NCBI GenBank assembly: GCA_004298675.1
Contig: SCRI01000047.1
Location: forward strand, 24,384 to 88,383
Direction: 5' to 3'
Length of the DNA stretch: 64,000 bases
Origin: a bacterium
Lineage (GTDB): Bacteria; Vulcanimicrobiota; Vulcanimicrobiia; Vulcanimicrobiales; SCRA01
The notes under the pieces were generated by a model. It had not been told where the DNA came from. It made no database searches and was given only the letters and a program-made list of their open reading frames with translations. Both the position numbers and the translations under genes were made by a program. Positions within the stretch are counted from its first letter, which is position 1; each line of letters begins with the position of its first letter. Below, piece by piece: positions 49,174 through 58,793 of the stretch.

Positions 49174-49656
49174 GTGCCTCGATCGTCGTTCGTTGCCGCA
49201 ATCGCGCTTCCGGTGGTCCTAGCGTTTGCTAGCCCCGTGGGGGCACAGCAGTCGCTGGAGGTTCCGCCCGTCGCTACTCCGGCCCCGTCAGCGGCGCCCG
49301 CGGCAACGCCGGCCCATCCGTCCAGTCGCCCTTCCGCGGATGCATCTGCTTCGAAAGTACCCAAGAACGATCGATCCAGCAATCTCCCGACGCGTGTGTG
49401 GGAGGGGTATGTGGTGCACGCGTCGGCGCAGAGTGTACGCGTCCATAGCCCCTCGCAGCGTCGCGACATGACGTTTCTGGTCTTTACCAAGCCGGAGCAT
49501 CTCACGGATCCTAGCGGCATGGGGACGTACGCCATGAACGAGCTTCCACCGGGAACGCGCGTCAAGGTGATCTATACCCAGATGCTGGGCGTACGCCATG
49601 CGTATGTGATCTACGTGTACCGCGCCGACGGCAGTATCAAGAAAATGCATGGCTGA
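49174..49656 (+). CDS. Secreted protein of unknown function
   Basis: The 160-residue protein has a clear signal peptide (MPRSSFVAAIALPVVLAFASPVGAQ, cleavage near residue 25), then a Pro/Ala/Ser-rich linker to about residue 70. A small beta-rich domain follows (RVWEGYVVHASAQSVRVHS ... LPPGTRVKVIYTQMLGVRHAYVIYVY) that resembles DUF5666-like OB-type folds. The function is unknown. A GTG start is used. It overlaps the GIY-YIG gene by 8 bases. Confidence 0.72.
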   Translation: MPRSSFVAAIALPVVLAFASPVGAQQSLEVPPVATPAPSAAPAATPAHPSSRPSADASASKVPKNDRSSNLPTRVWEGYVVHASAQSVRVHSPSQRRDMTFLVFTKPEHLTDPSGMGTYAMNELPPGTRVKVIYTQMLGVRHAYVIYVYRADGSIKKMHG

Positions 49657-49918
49657 AATCGGTCCAACTCGAGCGTACGTCTACCTCTTGCGCTGTCGTG
49701 ACGGATCGCTCTATGCGGGTTGGACGACAGACCTCACGCGGCGCTTGCGCGCCCATGCATCGGGACGTGGCGCCCGGTACACGCGCGCACGTCTTCCGGT
49801 AGCGTTGGCGGCCTCTTGGGAGGTGGCGGGGCGCTCCGAGGCGTTGCGCTTGGAGGCGCGGATCAAACGTTTGAGCCGCACGGAGAAGATCGCCCTCTGC
49901 GGCAGCGCCCGTCTCTGA
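49649..49918 (+). CDS. GIY-YIG domain protein (YhbQ-like)
   Basis: An 89-residue single-domain nuclease-fold protein. It has YVYLLRCRDGSLYAGWTTDLTRRLRAH (GIY-YIG core; here YVY and YAG replace GIY and YIG), the catalytic arginine in LTRRL, and a glutamate in SEALRLEARIKRLSR. This matches the small UPF0213/YhbQ family implicated in DNA repair or nucleic acid cleavage. Confidence 0.88.
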   Translation: MAEIGPTRAYVYLLRCRDGSLYAGWTTDLTRRLRAHASGRGARYTRARLPVALAASWEVAGRSEALRLEARIKRLSRTEKIALCGSARL

Positions 49919-49936
49919 TCGAAAGGAATCACCACC

Positions 49937-50428
49937 GTGGCAACTCATCAAGCTCCGACGCCGGAAGAGGTCGGAACGCTCTCGGCGGAGGCCGAGCACC
50001 TGCAGGTCCGCATCACCACGCCGCACGGCGACATCGTCTTCGCGTTCTATCCGCAGGATGCGCCTGGTCACGTGGCCGCGTTCGTCAAGCTGGCGCGCTC
50101 CGGTTTCTACGACGGGCTGACGTTCCATCGCGTCGAGCCCGGCTTCGTGATCCAGGGCGGCTGCCCCGAAGGGACGGGCACGGGCGGTCCCGGCTATCAC
50201 CTGAAGGCGGAGTTCAACGAGCGTCCACATCTGCAGGGAACGGTCGCGATGGCACGCGCCTCGCACCCGGATTCGGCGGGCTCGCAATTCTACATCTGCC
50301 TGGAAGACGCGCGTTTCCTGGACCGGCAGTATACGGTCTTTGGCCAGGTCACCGAGGGTCTAGGCGTGGTGCAGAAGGTGCGCCGCGGCGATGCCATGGA
50401 GCGTGTGGCGATCGAAGACGCCGCCTAG
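49937..50428 (+). CDS. Cyclophilin-type peptidyl-prolyl cis-trans isomerase
   Basis: Speeds proline isomerisation during protein folding. The 163-residue protein has the cyclophilin core: FYDGLTFHRVEPGFVIQGGCPEGTGTGGPGY (about 57-87, with the catalytic Arg in FHRV), GTVAMARASHPDSAGSQFYICL and YTVFGQVTEGLGVV. No signal peptide is present, so it is cytoplasmic. The GTG start follows GAAAGGA. Confidence 0.93.
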   Translation: MATHQAPTPEEVGTLSAEAEHLQVRITTPHGDIVFAFYPQDAPGHVAAFVKLARSGFYDGLTFHRVEPGFVIQGGCPEGTGTGGPGYHLKAEFNERPHLQGTVAMARASHPDSAGSQFYICLEDARFLDRQYTVFGQVTEGLGVVQKVRRGDAMERVAIEDAA

Positions 50429-50484
50429 CGCGCGGGCGCACGCCTGTTGACATGTGACCGAATGGTAACGTATAGTGCGGGTGC

Positions 50485-50802
50485 GTGGACAGTCTGGATG
50501 ACGTCTTCAAAGCTCTAGCGGATCCTACTCGCCGTGCCTTGCTGGACGCGCTGCGAAAGCGTGACGGTCAGACGCTGGGGGAGTTGTGCGAGGATGCGGA
50601 GATGACGAGGTTCGGAGTGATGAAGCACCTGCGCATCCTCGAGGATGCTGGCCTGGTGGTCACCAGGCGCGCGGGGCGCGAGAAGCACCATTACCTCAAC
50701 GCGGTTCCGATTCAGCACATCTACGATCGATGGGTGAGCAGGTATGCACGTCACTGGGCGCGCGCGTTGACCAAACTCAAGCGAGAGCTGGAGGAACCAT
50801 GA
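50485..50802 (+). CDS. ArsR-family transcriptional regulator
   Basis: A 105-residue winged-helix repressor: VFKALADPTRRALLDALRKRDGQTLGELCEDAEMTRFGVMKHLRILEDAGLVVTRRAGREKHHYLNAVPI region spans the whole HTH and wing. No metal-binding cysteines are seen, which fits the SdpR/YceI-like subgroup paired with SRPBCC proteins. The GTG start is preceded by a TATAGT box (50470-50475) about 10 bases upstream, so it may be leaderless. It overlaps the next gene as ATGA. Confidence 0.92.
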   Translation: MDSLDDVFKALADPTRRALLDALRKRDGQTLGELCEDAEMTRFGVMKHLRILEDAGLVVTRRAGREKHHYLNAVPIQHIYDRWVSRYARHWARALTKLKRELEEP

Positions 50803-51263
50803 GCCAAACGCTGCGGCAAGTCTTTGAAGTCTACATTCGCACCACGCCCGATAAGTTGTGGGAGACGTTGACGAACGGCGATCTCACCAAACTCTACTTC
50901 TTCGGTGGCGTCGCGCGCTCGGATTGGAAGGCGGGATCGGCGTACGAATTCGTCGACGAGGACGGCGACACGATGCACTTCGGTGAGGTGATCGAGAGCG
51001 TCGCTCCCCGTAAGCTCGTCTATACGTTCAATGCGGGGTATCGCTCGGAGAGCGATCGCGATCCGGCCTCACGCGTGACCTACGAGATTGCGCCCGCGGG
51101 CGAAGCCTGCAAGCTGACCGTGCTCCACGAGCATTATGCCGGCGAGACGGAGACCTCGAAGGGCACGTTCGTGGGGTGGAATCAGATCCTCTCCGGCCTC
51201 AAGACGCTGTTGGAGACGGGGCGGCCGCTCCAGCTACCCTCGCCGGAGGAGACGCCGGCGTAA
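50799..51263 (+). CDS. SRPBCC (AHSA1-like) domain protein
   Basis: A 154-residue ligand-binding START/AHSA1-fold protein: RQVFEVYIRTTPDKLWETLTNGDLTKLYFFG at the start, then W-K-x-G-S-x-Y, VIESVAPRKLVYTF, RVTYEIAP, TVLHEHY and a final GWNQILSGLKTLLETG helix. ArsR regulators are very often paired with such proteins; the bound ligand is unknown. Translationally coupled to the ArsR gene. Confidence 0.9.
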   Translation: MSQTLRQVFEVYIRTTPDKLWETLTNGDLTKLYFFGGVARSDWKAGSAYEFVDEDGDTMHFGEVIESVAPRKLVYTFNAGYRSESDRDPASRVTYEIAPAGEACKLTVLHEHYAGETETSKGTFVGWNQILSGLKTLLETGRPLQLPSPEETPA

Positions 51264-51288
51264 TCGCTCCGGTCAGGGCGCGCCGCTG

Positions 51289-53124
51289 CTACGCGCGGGC
51301 GGCGACGCGCTTCTTGGCTTTGAGCCGGTCGCCTTCGTCCAGCAGGCGCTTGCGCAGGCGAATGGCTTTGGGCGTGACCTCCACCAGCTCGTCGTCCTCG
51401 ATGAACTCCAGCGCGCGCTCCAGCGAAAGCTCCTCGGGCGGCGCCAGCTTCACGTTCTCGTCCGACCCGGCGGCGCGCATGTTGGTGAGCTTCTTCGCGC
51501 GCACGACGTTGATGGCCACGTCGTACTCGTTGCCGGCACGCCCCACGATCATGCCTTCGTAGACCTCCACACCGGGGCCGATGAAGAAGCGCCCGCGTGA
51601 CTCCAGACCCATCAAGGCGTAGCCCGTCGTGCTGCCCATCTCGCTGGCCACGAGCACGCCGTTGAGCCGTCCGGGAATCTCCCCCGCCAGGGGCTGGTGG
51701 TCGTAGTAGGTGTGTGACATCACGGCGGTGCCGCGCGAGAGCGTGAGCAGCTCGCCGCGCAAGCCGAAGATCGCGCGGGTCGGCATCGTGTACTCCAGGC
51801 GGCGCGTGTCGCCGATCGAGATCATGTTGGACATGACGGCACGGCGCTTGCCCAACGCCTCGATGACGGCGCCGGCGTGCTCCTCGGCCACGTCGATCAC
51901 CACGTACTCCACGGGCTCGAGCTTCTGGCCGTTGCGCTCGGTGATGATGACCTGCGGCTTGGAGACCGCCAACTCGTAGCCTTCGCGGCGCATCGTCTCG
52001 ATGAGAATCGAGAGATGCAGCTCTCCGCGGCCGCAGACCTCGAAGGTATCGGCGCTCTCAGTCTCCTTGACGCGCAGCGCGACGTTGGAGTCCAGCTCGC
52101 GCATCAAGCGGTCGCGCAGGTGGCGCGAGGTGAGATACTTGCCGTCCTTGCCCGCGAACGGCGAGGTGTTGACGGAGAAGAACATCGCGACCGTCGGCTC
52201 GTCCACCGCCACCGCGGCCAGCCCCTCTGGAGCCTCCACGTCGGCTAGCGTATCACCGATGTTGATGCCTTCGATGCCCGAAACGCAGACGATGTCCCCG
52301 GCCTCGGCGTTCTCGATCTCCACGCGCTCCAAGCCCGCGAACGCCAGCAGCTTGGTGAGGCGGTGTCCGGTCTCGACGTGGCTGTTACGGTCGACCTTCG
52401 CGACGGGTGCGTTGACCTGTGCGCTGCCGCGGAAGACGCGGCCGATGCCGATGCGTCCCACGTAGGCGTTGTGATCGATCGAGCTCACTAGCATCTGGAA
52501 GGGCCCTTCCTGTGCGGGGGCCTCCGGGATGTGCGCGGCGATCGTTTGGAAGAGCGGCTCCAGATTGGTGCCGGGCTGTGCCAAGTCCAGCGTCGCCGTG
52601 CCTTGTTTGGCGTTGGTATAGACGACGGGGAAGTCGGCCTGTTGGTCGCTTGCACCCAGCTCGATGAAGAGATCGAAGACTTCGTCCACCACTTCGTTGG
52701 CGCGTGCATCCTTGCGGTCGATCTTGTTGATCACCACGATCGCGTGCAGATCCAGCTCCAAGGCTTTGCGCAGCACGAAGCGAGTCTGTGGCATGACGCC
52801 TTCCGCCGCGTCCACCAGCAGCAGCACGCCCTGCACCATCTGCAGCACGCGCTCTACCTCGCCGCCGAAGTCGGCGTGGCCGGGCGTGTCGACGATGTTG
52901 AACTTGAACTCGCCGTGGCGCACCGCGGTGTTCTTGGCCAGGATGGTGATGCCGCGCTCGCGCTCCAAGGGGTTGGAGTCCATGATGCGCGTCTCCACCT
53001 GCTGGCCCACGCGGAAGACGCCGCTCTGCTTGAGCATGGCGTCCACTAGCGTGGTCTTGCCGTGATCGACGTGGGCGATGATGGCGACGTTTCGAATATC
53101 GGGACGGGTCTTCACGACGGCCAT
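51289..53124 (-). CDS. typA: Ribosome-associated GTPase TypA/BipA
   Basis: Translational GTPase that helps ribosome assembly and stress adaptation. The 611-residue protein has G1 [15 protein letters not shown] (about 16-30), G2 [12 protein letters not shown]3 [12 protein letters not shown] and G4 [11 protein letters not shown], then EF-G-like domains and the BipA-specific C-terminal region ([40 protein letters not shown]). Length matches the family. It is convergent with the SRPBCC gene and ends with a basic tail [10 protein letters not shown]. Confidence 0.95.
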   Translation of the reverse strand: MAVVKTRPDIRNVAIIAHVDHGKTTLVDAMLKQSGVFRVGQQVETRIMDSNPLERERGITILAKNTAVRHGEFKFNIVDTPGHADFGGEVERVLQMVQGVLLLVDAAEGVMPQTRFVLRKALELDLHAIVVINKIDRKDARANEVVDEVFDLFIELGASDQQADFPVVYTNAKQGTATLDLAQPGTNLEPLFQTIAAHIPEAPAQEGPFQMLVSSIDHNAYVGRIGIGRVFRGSAQVNAPVAKVDRNSHVETGHRLTKLLAFAGLERVEIENAEAGDIVCVSGIEGINIGDTLADVEAPEGLAAVAVDEPTVAMFFSVNTSPFAGKDGKYLTSRHLRDRLMRELDSNVALRVKETESADTFEVCGRGELHLSILIETMRREGYELAVSKPQVIITERNGQKLEPVEYVVIDVAEEHAGAVIEALGKRRAVMSNMISIGDTRRLEYTMPTRAIFGLRGELLTLSRGTAVMSHTYYDHQPLAGEIPGRLNGVLVASEMGSTTGYALMGLESRGRFFIGPGVEVYEGMIVGRAGNEYDVAINVVRAKKLTNMRAAGSDENVKLAPPEELSLERALEFIEDDELVEVTPKAIRLRKRLLDEGDRLKAKKRVAARA

Positions 53125-53164
53125 TATAGCACAGACGACCTAATCGCCCGGGTGGAGCGGCGCG

Positions 53165-54277
53165 CTACGACGCGTGGGTCAGGCGCAGCGCGGTCAGCAG
53201 CGGTTGCATCGTGGAACCGCCCACGACCAGCGTGACGAAGACCACGCCGGCCGTTGCCGCAATCAGCAGCTCCCGTCCAGGGAGAGCAAGCGGCAGGCTG
53301 AGCGCCAGTGCCATCGCGATGGCTCCGCGCAGGCCGCCCCAGACGAGCACCACGCGCCAACGCCGCGACGGGCGCTGGGGGCGCGGCAGCAGCGCCATCA
53401 GCGCCGCCACGGCCACGCCGCGCGCGGCGTAGGTGGCGAAGATCGCCAGCGACACGGGCAGCCATTGCCGTGCGATCAAGGCGAGATCGATCTGCAGTCC
53501 GACGACGATCCAGAGCAGCACGTTTGCGGCGAACGCGACGCGGCTCCAGAATCGCGCCACCACGCGGCGCGAGCGCGCGCGGTGCTCGCCGGCATTCAGT
53601 AACAGCGCCGCGGCGAGCACCGCGAAGATACCGGAGGCATGCAGTGCCTGCGCGCCCGCATACGAGCCGTACGCAGCCGCGAGTGTCAGCCCCGCTTCGA
53701 TCCACGGCGAGCGCGCCGCGCGCAGCACGAGCGTACACAGCGCTCCCGCCAAGAGTCCGCACGCGCAGCCGACGGCGGTGACGCTGACGAAGCGCCCGAG
53801 CTGCGCGAGGGGAGTCCCCGCGCCGTGGCCGGTCGCGGTGGCGGCGAAGAGGCCGAAGAGCACCACGGCGATGCCGTCGTTGATGAGGCTCTCGCCTTCG
53901 ATGATGGCGGCGAGCGCTGCAGGAGCGCCCACGCGCCGGAAGACTGCCAGTACGGCGATGGGGTCAGTGGCGCAGATGATTGCGCCAAAGAGTAGCGCAT
54001 CGTTCCAGCCCACGCCCCAGAGCGCGCGTACGCCGGCGGCTGCCAGCCCAGCCGTGGCGAGCGTGCCCACCACCGCCAACAGCACGATCGGCTTCCAACG
54101 CGCCACGAGTTCGGCGGTGTCGAACGTCCAGGCCGCTTCGAAGAGTAGCGGCGGGATAAAGATCAGCAGCACCAACTCGGGCGGCGGCAGCGCCGCGGCG
54201 CGCAGCGGCAGCAGCCCCAGCAGCGCGCCGGCCACGACCAGTGGGATCTCGTAGGGTATGGCAACGCGGCCCTTCAT
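53165..54277 (-). CDS. Na+/H+ antiporter (CPA1 family)
   Basis: The 370-residue membrane exchanger has about 10 helices. Family motifs are IFIPPLLFEAAW, ATDPIAVLAVFRRVGAP (the ND/TD-type ion site region), EGESLINDGIAVVLFG and VWGGLRGAIAMALALSLP. It begins at what is normally the second helix (IPYEIPLVVAGALLGLLPL), so the usual first transmembrane segment seems to be missing. ATG 54277 overlaps the stop of the EamA gene; the open frame continues upstream but reads antisense-like. Short CPA1 versions exist, so this may be genuine. Confidence 0.83.
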   Translation of the reverse strand: MKGRVAIPYEIPLVVAGALLGLLPLRAAALPPPELVLLIFIPPLLFEAAWTFDTAELVARWKPIVLLAVVGTLATAGLAAAGVRALWGVGWNDALLFGAIICATDPIAVLAVFRRVGAPAALAAIIEGESLINDGIAVVLFGLFAATATGHGAGTPLAQLGRFVSVTAVGCACGLLAGALCTLVLRAARSPWIEAGLTLAAAYGSYAGAQALHASGIFAVLAAALLLNAGEHRARSRRVVARFWSRVAFAANVLLWIVVGLQIDLALIARQWLPVSLAIFATYAARGVAVAALMALLPRPQRPSRRWRVVLVWGGLRGAIAMALALSLPLALPGRELLIAATAGVVFVTLVVGGSTMQPLLTALRLTHAS

Positions 54278-55152
54278 TCGCGTTCCCACGCGCATACTGC
54301 CACGCCTACCAGCACGAGGGCCCCGCCGGCCAAGAAGTTGCGCGTCAACCGTTCGCCTAGCCACAGCGCGCCGAGCAGCGAAGCCACCATCGGCTGAACG
54401 AAGAAGAACAGCGAGACCAGCCACGCCGGTAGCCGTTCCACGCCCTTGTACCAGAGGTACCACGCCAGCGCGGTGGCGACCAGCCCGAGATAGAGTACCA
54501 CGCCCAGCGCGCGCAGATCGAAGGTCGTGGGCCTGAAGAACGCTTCGACCAGTGCCGGCGGCACTAGAAAGACACAGCCCCAGGCCGCCGCCCAGGCGCT
54601 GACGGGAAGCGCGCCCTCGCTGCGCACCGCGGGCGCGCCGTCGACGGTGAAGATGGCCCAAGTGACCGCGGAGATCAGCAGCAGCACGATGCCCCAGCGC
54701 CCATGCGCGTCGAGCGCGCCGCCTCCGATCACGGCCACGAAGCCGGCCGCGGCTAGCGCAATGCCCGCGAGTTGCCGCGCATTCGGCCGTTCGTCCAGGA
54801 GGAATGCCCCGAGTGCGATGGTGGCCAGTGGCGCGGCGCTGCCGACCAGTGCCCCCAGGTGCGCGTCGGCAAGATCGGTGCCGAGAAATTGCGCGACGAT
54901 CGTGAGCGCCACCCAGAAACCCAGACGCGGGCCCATGCGCCGTGCTTGCGGATACGCGCGGCCTCTGCTAAAGAGACGCAGCGCGATCAGCAGCGCCGCG
55001 CCGCCGATTGCGCAACGCGAGAAGCCCGCGGCTAGCGGTGGAACGGTGCTGAAGCCGTATTTGCTGACCACGTACATCGCGCCCCAGAGGACAGACGATA
55101 CGAGGGGGAAGAGCATGAAACGCCGGTCGCTTACCACCCAGCGCTCGTTCAA
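54274..55152 (-). CDS. EamA/DMT-family transporter
   Basis: The 292-residue protein has ten hydrophobic helices arranged as two EamA repeats (about 15-145 and 165-290). The second repeat contains LYLGLVATALAWYLWYKGVERLPAWLVSLFFFVQPMVASLLGALWLGE, the DMT signature region. Members export amino acids or other metabolites; the substrate is unknown. ATG 55116 (residue 13, MLFPLVSS) may be the better start because it begins the first helix. It is coupled to the Na+/H+ antiporter gene. Confidence 0.9.
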   Translation of the reverse strand: MNERWVVSDRRFMLFPLVSSVLWGAMYVVSKYGFSTVPPLAAGFSRCAIGGAALLIALRLFSRGRAYPQARRMGPRLGFWVALTIVAQFLGTDLADAHLGALVGSAAPLATIALGAFLLDERPNARQLAGIALAAAGFVAVIGGGALDAHGRWGIVLLLISAVTWAIFTVDGAPAVRSEGALPVSAWAAAWGCVFLVPPALVEAFFRPTTFDLRALGVVLYLGLVATALAWYLWYKGVERLPAWLVSLFFFVQPMVASLLGALWLGERLTRNFLAGGALVLVGVAVCAWERE

Positions 55153-55187
55153 CGGGAAGTGCGCCGCGCCCCTCGAACGGAGTTGCC

Positions 55188-57185
55188 GTGACGAGAGCGT
55201 TGGTACCCGACGATCTGCTGCGTTTGCGCGTCGCGCAGTCGCCCACGGTTTGCAGCGATGGACGCATTGCCTTCGCCGTGCAAGAGAGCGACGGCGAGCA
55301 CGACGAGCGCCTGAGCTCCATTTGGCTTGCCGATACGTCCGGCGTGCGGCGCTTTACCGCCGGTGACAAGGATGCGGCACCGCGCTTCGCGCCGGATGGC
55401 GCGGCGTTGGCTTTCGTGCGTGCCGAGGGCGAGCATGGCCGCATCCACGTGTTGCCGGTGGCCGGCGGCGAGGCGCAGGCGGTGGGCGAGCCGCGCGACG
55501 GCATCTCGGCGCTGCGCTGGTCGCCCGATGGGCGCCGCCTCGCATTCGTGGCCAAAGCCGAGGCGGCACCGGAGGCGGGCGTCTTCCGTGACGAGCGCAG
55601 CGGCGCGCGCCACATTCGCACGCTGCTCTACAAGTCGGACGAGGAGGGGCTGAGCGATGGCCGCCGCCGTCACCTCTTCGTTGCCGACGTGGCACGCGGC
55701 AGCGTGGAGCAGATCACGCGCGGCGAGTTCGACGCCGGCGCGCCGTGCTGGTCTCCGGACGGGCGCGAGCTGACCTTCTCCGCGCAGATCGATCTGCCGG
55801 AGACGAGCTTTCGTTCCGACGTGTGGGTCGTCGACGTCGCCGCAGGCACGTTGCGCAAGCTCACGCAATCGTTGGGATGGACGTCCTCACCGGCGTTTTC
55901 GCACGACGGGCGCTGGGTGGCCTATGCCGGGCACGAACACGGTGAGGATGGACCCGGCGGTGCCCGCAATCTGCACCTGTACCTCGTGCCGCGCGAGGGC
56001 GGGGTGTCACGCTGCGTCGACGCCCAGGCGTTCGATGGCTTGGGCGACCACGTCATCACCGATACGCGCGGACACGGTAACGACCTCATCGTGTGGAGCG
56101 AGGACGATTCCGCTGTCTTCTCAACCGCCACCATCGAAGGCGCGACGTATCTGGTGCGCATCGGCGTGCGCGACGGTGCGTGGACGCGCGTCGCTGGTGG
56201 CGCGGGGCGCACGATTCTGGCCGCGGACGTCGGGCACGACCGTATCGCCTTTGTCGCTAGTGACCCGCGCACGCCCTCGGAGGTCTACTGCAGCGGCCTC
56301 GACGGCGGCAGCGAGCGCCAACTGACCGATCTCAATCCGTGGCTGGCCGAGGTGGAGTTGGCCGAACCCGAGCGCGTGCGTCCCGCGCACCGCGACGGCA
56401 CCGTGCTCGATCTCTGGCTGCTGCGGCCGGCGCGCGCCGCCGCGCCTTACCCGCTGGTGTTCGAGGTGCACGGCGGGCCGCACGCGAGTTTCGGGCCGGG
56501 TTTCTTCTTCGAGTTCCAGATGCTGGCGGGGCAAGGCTATGCGGTGGCCTATGGCAATATTCGCGGCTCGCAGTCGTACGGCGAGCCGTTCGCGCGGGCG
56601 ATCGTGGGACGTTGGGGGACGCTCGATGCCGAAGACGCGCTCACGCTGCTGGACGCCGCACTCGAGCGGCTCCCGGCCGACCCCGCGCGCGTGGCCGTCG
56701 CCGGCGGCTCCTACGGCGGCTTCATGACGTCGCTGCTGATGGGTAAGGCACCCGAGCGTTTCGCCTGTGGCATCTCCATGCGTGCCGTCAACGCGATGAT
56801 CTCGATGATCGGCACCTCGGACTTCGGCTGGTTTATCGAGCAGGAGTTGGAGGCGTCGCTGCTCGACGCGGAGATCGAGCGGCTCTACGCCGCCTCGCCC
56901 ATCAGCCTGGCGCACGCGTATCGCTCGCCGCTGTTGATCCTGCACAGCGAGCGCGACTATCGCTGCCCGCTGGGGCAGGGCGAAGAGCTCTTTCATCTCT
57001 TGCGGCGGTTGGGCAAGCCCGTGGAGATGGTGCGCTTCGAGCGCGATGCGCACGGCCTCTCGCGCGACGGCCATCCCCGCAATCGCGTCTTGCGCCTGCG
57101 CGCCATCGCCAATTGGCTGGCGCAGTGGCTGCGCGAGCCGCGCGGGCCGGCGCGCGAGGCGGGCTGGCTCTTCGCGCCGCTCTAA
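55188..57185 (+). CDS. S9 family (prolyl oligopeptidase-type) serine peptidase
   Basis: The 665-residue enzyme has an N-terminal WD40-like beta-propeller (TolB-like repeats such as WSPDGRRLAFVAKAE and WTSSPAFSHDGRWVAYAGHE) and a C-terminal alpha/beta hydrolase. The catalytic triad is Ser near 507 (VAGGSYGGFMTS), Asp near 590 (HSERDYRCP) and His near 621 (DAHGLSRDGHP). No signal peptide is seen, so it is probably a cytoplasmic acylaminoacyl- or oligopeptidase. The GTG start has an ACGGAG site. It overlaps the 3' end of the converging ABC permease gene by 4 bases. Confidence 0.92.
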   Translation: MTRALVPDDLLRLRVAQSPTVCSDGRIAFAVQESDGEHDERLSSIWLADTSGVRRFTAGDKDAAPRFAPDGAALAFVRAEGEHGRIHVLPVAGGEAQAVGEPRDGISALRWSPDGRRLAFVAKAEAAPEAGVFRDERSGARHIRTLLYKSDEEGLSDGRRRHLFVADVARGSVEQITRGEFDAGAPCWSPDGRELTFSAQIDLPETSFRSDVWVVDVAAGTLRKLTQSLGWTSSPAFSHDGRWVAYAGHEHGEDGPGGARNLHLYLVPREGGVSRCVDAQAFDGLGDHVITDTRGHGNDLIVWSEDDSAVFSTATIEGATYLVRIGVRDGAWTRVAGGAGRTILAADVGHDRIAFVASDPRTPSEVYCSGLDGGSERQLTDLNPWLAEVELAEPERVRPAHRDGTVLDLWLLRPARAAAPYPLVFEVHGGPHASFGPGFFFEFQMLAGQGYAVAYGNIRGSQSYGEPFARAIVGRWGTLDAEDALTLLDAALERLPADPARVAVAGGSYGGFMTSLLMGKAPERFACGISMRAVNAMISMIGTSDFGWFIEQELEASLLDAEIERLYAASPISLAHAYRSPLLILHSERDYRCPLGQGEELFHLLRRLGKPVEMVRFERDAHGLSRDGHPRNRVLRLRAIANWLAQWLREPRGPAREAGWLFAPL

Positions 57186-57994
57186 CTCCCGGTGCCCTGA
57201 TAGCGGTTGAGTCCGGCGCGCCAGAAGGCGTAGGCGGCCGTGAACCAGAGCGCGCCCACCACTGGCGCGAGTAGTCCCAGCCACGGCACGATCGTCAGCC
57301 CGTGGTCGCTCTTGTGCAGGAAGTACACGGCGGGAAAGTAGTTCATGAAGGCATACGGCAAGACGTACGCCATCAAGATGCGCACGCCGCGCGTGTAGAT
57401 GGATACCGGATAGCGCGTGAACTCCTGCTCCAACGACATCACCACCCAGCGCAGCGTATCGACGCGCACGAACCAGAAGGAGACCGCGGCCACCAGCAGC
57501 GAGATGGAGAGGTCGATCAGGACACCGCCCAGCACGATGAGCGGCACGGCCGCGAGGAAGATCCAGTCGACCGCGACGTGGGCGTACCACGTCGCGAAGA
57601 TGAACCAGACCGCCGCCAGCGCCAATTCGTCGGGCCACTGCTGATTGGGAACGGTAACGACCTGAAAGAGCACGTCACGCGGGCGCACCAGAAAGCGATC
57701 GAACGTACCTTCCTGCACGTACGTTGGAACGTCGCCGACGCTGAAGAAGAAGAGGTTGTGCGTGCTGTGACCCAGCATCCAGAGTGCGTAGAGGAAGGCG
57801 ATTTCGCGGAAGTTCCAGCCCGCCAGGCTTGGGAAGTTATAGAGCGTGACGCCTAGCGCCGCTATCGCCACGCCATGGTAGGCGATGGTGAACGCGAACC
57901 ACATGAAGAAGTTGGCTTTGTACTCCAGCATCGTCAGCACGCGGATACGCCACGCCTGCGCGGTCACGTTCAGCCAGCCGCGCGCGCTAACCAC
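57182..57994 (-). CDS. ABC-2 type exporter permease (DUF990-like), second subunit
   Basis: A 270-residue membrane protein with six hydrophobic helices. It begins with a basic amphipathic helix, WRIRVLTMLEYKANFFMWFAFTIAYHG, and contains FLVRPRDVLFQVV and SFWFVRVDTLRWVVMSLEQEFTRYPVSIY, typical of ABC-2 family permeases of the DUF990 group. The start is uncertain: GTG 57994 (used here) overlaps the first permease's TAG region, while GTG 58021 would lengthen the overlap to 35 bases. It is the last gene of the exporter operon. Confidence 0.82.
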   Translation of the reverse strand: MVSARGWLNVTAQAWRIRVLTMLEYKANFFMWFAFTIAYHGVAIAALGVTLYNFPSLAGWNFREIAFLYALWMLGHSTHNLFFFSVGDVPTYVQEGTFDRFLVRPRDVLFQVVTVPNQQWPDELALAAVWFIFATWYAHVAVDWIFLAAVPLIVLGGVLIDLSISLLVAAVSFWFVRVDTLRWVVMSLEQEFTRYPVSIYTRGVRILMAYVLPYAFMNYFPAVYFLHKSDHGLTIVPWLGLLAPVVGALWFTAAYAFWRAGLNRYQGTGS

Positions 57995-58793
57995 CTTGCA
58001 GCACCACGCGGCGGCGCCCACGGCTCCATGCCAGCGCCGCGATAGCTGCGAAGACCAGCAGCCACGCTGCCTGTTCCAGTAAAGCCTGAGGGATCCGATC
58101 GCCGCGCAGGATGCCGAGATAGATCAGCAGCGGGGTGGAGTAGACCGCGGCGAAGGGCAAGTGCAAGAGCGCGCTCTGGAAGAGGCCGGGGAAAAATGAG
58201 AGCGGGATGACTGCACCCGAGAGCAGATCGGAGAGCCAGCGCACCACCAACTGCAGCGCGAACGTTTCCAGCGTCCAGAACGCTACGCAGTTCATGCAGA
58301 AGTTCAGCAGGAAGTTCACGCCGTACCCTAGCGCGAAGGCGGCGAGAAAGGCCACGCCCGCCGCGGCCGTGGCGGGGTGGTCGACATGGACCAGCAGCAG
58401 CGCGAAGAGCAGGCTTGGGATCACGGTCAGTGCGTGCAGCAGCGTCATCCCCACGCCGTCACTGAAGAGGGAGCCGGGCAGGCTGACCGGCTTGAGCAGG
58501 TCGGTGGCAATGGTGCCCAGGCGGATCTTCTCGCGCAGTTGGCGGGTACCGTCCACTTCGAAGATCAGCGAGAGCAGCAGCGCCACCGTCGAGTAGGTGA
58601 TGATCGCGTGCAGCGGCAGGTTCGGTGGTGCGGGGTTGTGTGCGTAGAGCGCCGTCCAGAGCGCGCGGATCAGATAGACCCGCAGCACCAGCGAGCCGAT
58701 CTCGCTGAACACCTCGACCCGATAGGTCGCCTCGCGCTGAAACGCCTTGGAGGCGAACTGCGCGTACGGCGCCAGCACGCGCGCGAAAATCAT
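57987..58793 (-). CDS. ABC-2 type exporter permease (DUF990-like), first subunit
   Basis: A 268-residue permease with six hydrophobic helices. The opening FARVLAPYAQFASKAFQREATYRVEVFSEIGSLVLRVYLI and the DLLKPVSLPGSLFSDGVG and PLSFFPGLFQSALLHLPFAAVYSTPLLIYLG segments match ABC-2 permeases that pair with a DrrA-like ATPase. Its ATG (58793) overlaps the stop of a duplicated copy of the preceding gene's 3' end. It would form the membrane channel with the second permease and the ATPase at 59620-60627. Confidence 0.85.
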   Translation of the reverse strand: MIFARVLAPYAQFASKAFQREATYRVEVFSEIGSLVLRVYLIRALWTALYAHNPAPPNLPLHAIITYSTVALLLSLIFEVDGTRQLREKIRLGTIATDLLKPVSLPGSLFSDGVGMTLLHALTVIPSLLFALLLVHVDHPATAAAGVAFLAAFALGYGVNFLLNFCMNCVAFWTLETFALQLVVRWLSDLLSGAVIPLSFFPGLFQSALLHLPFAAVYSTPLLIYLGILRGDRIPQALLEQAAWLLVFAAIAALAWSRGRRRVVLQGG

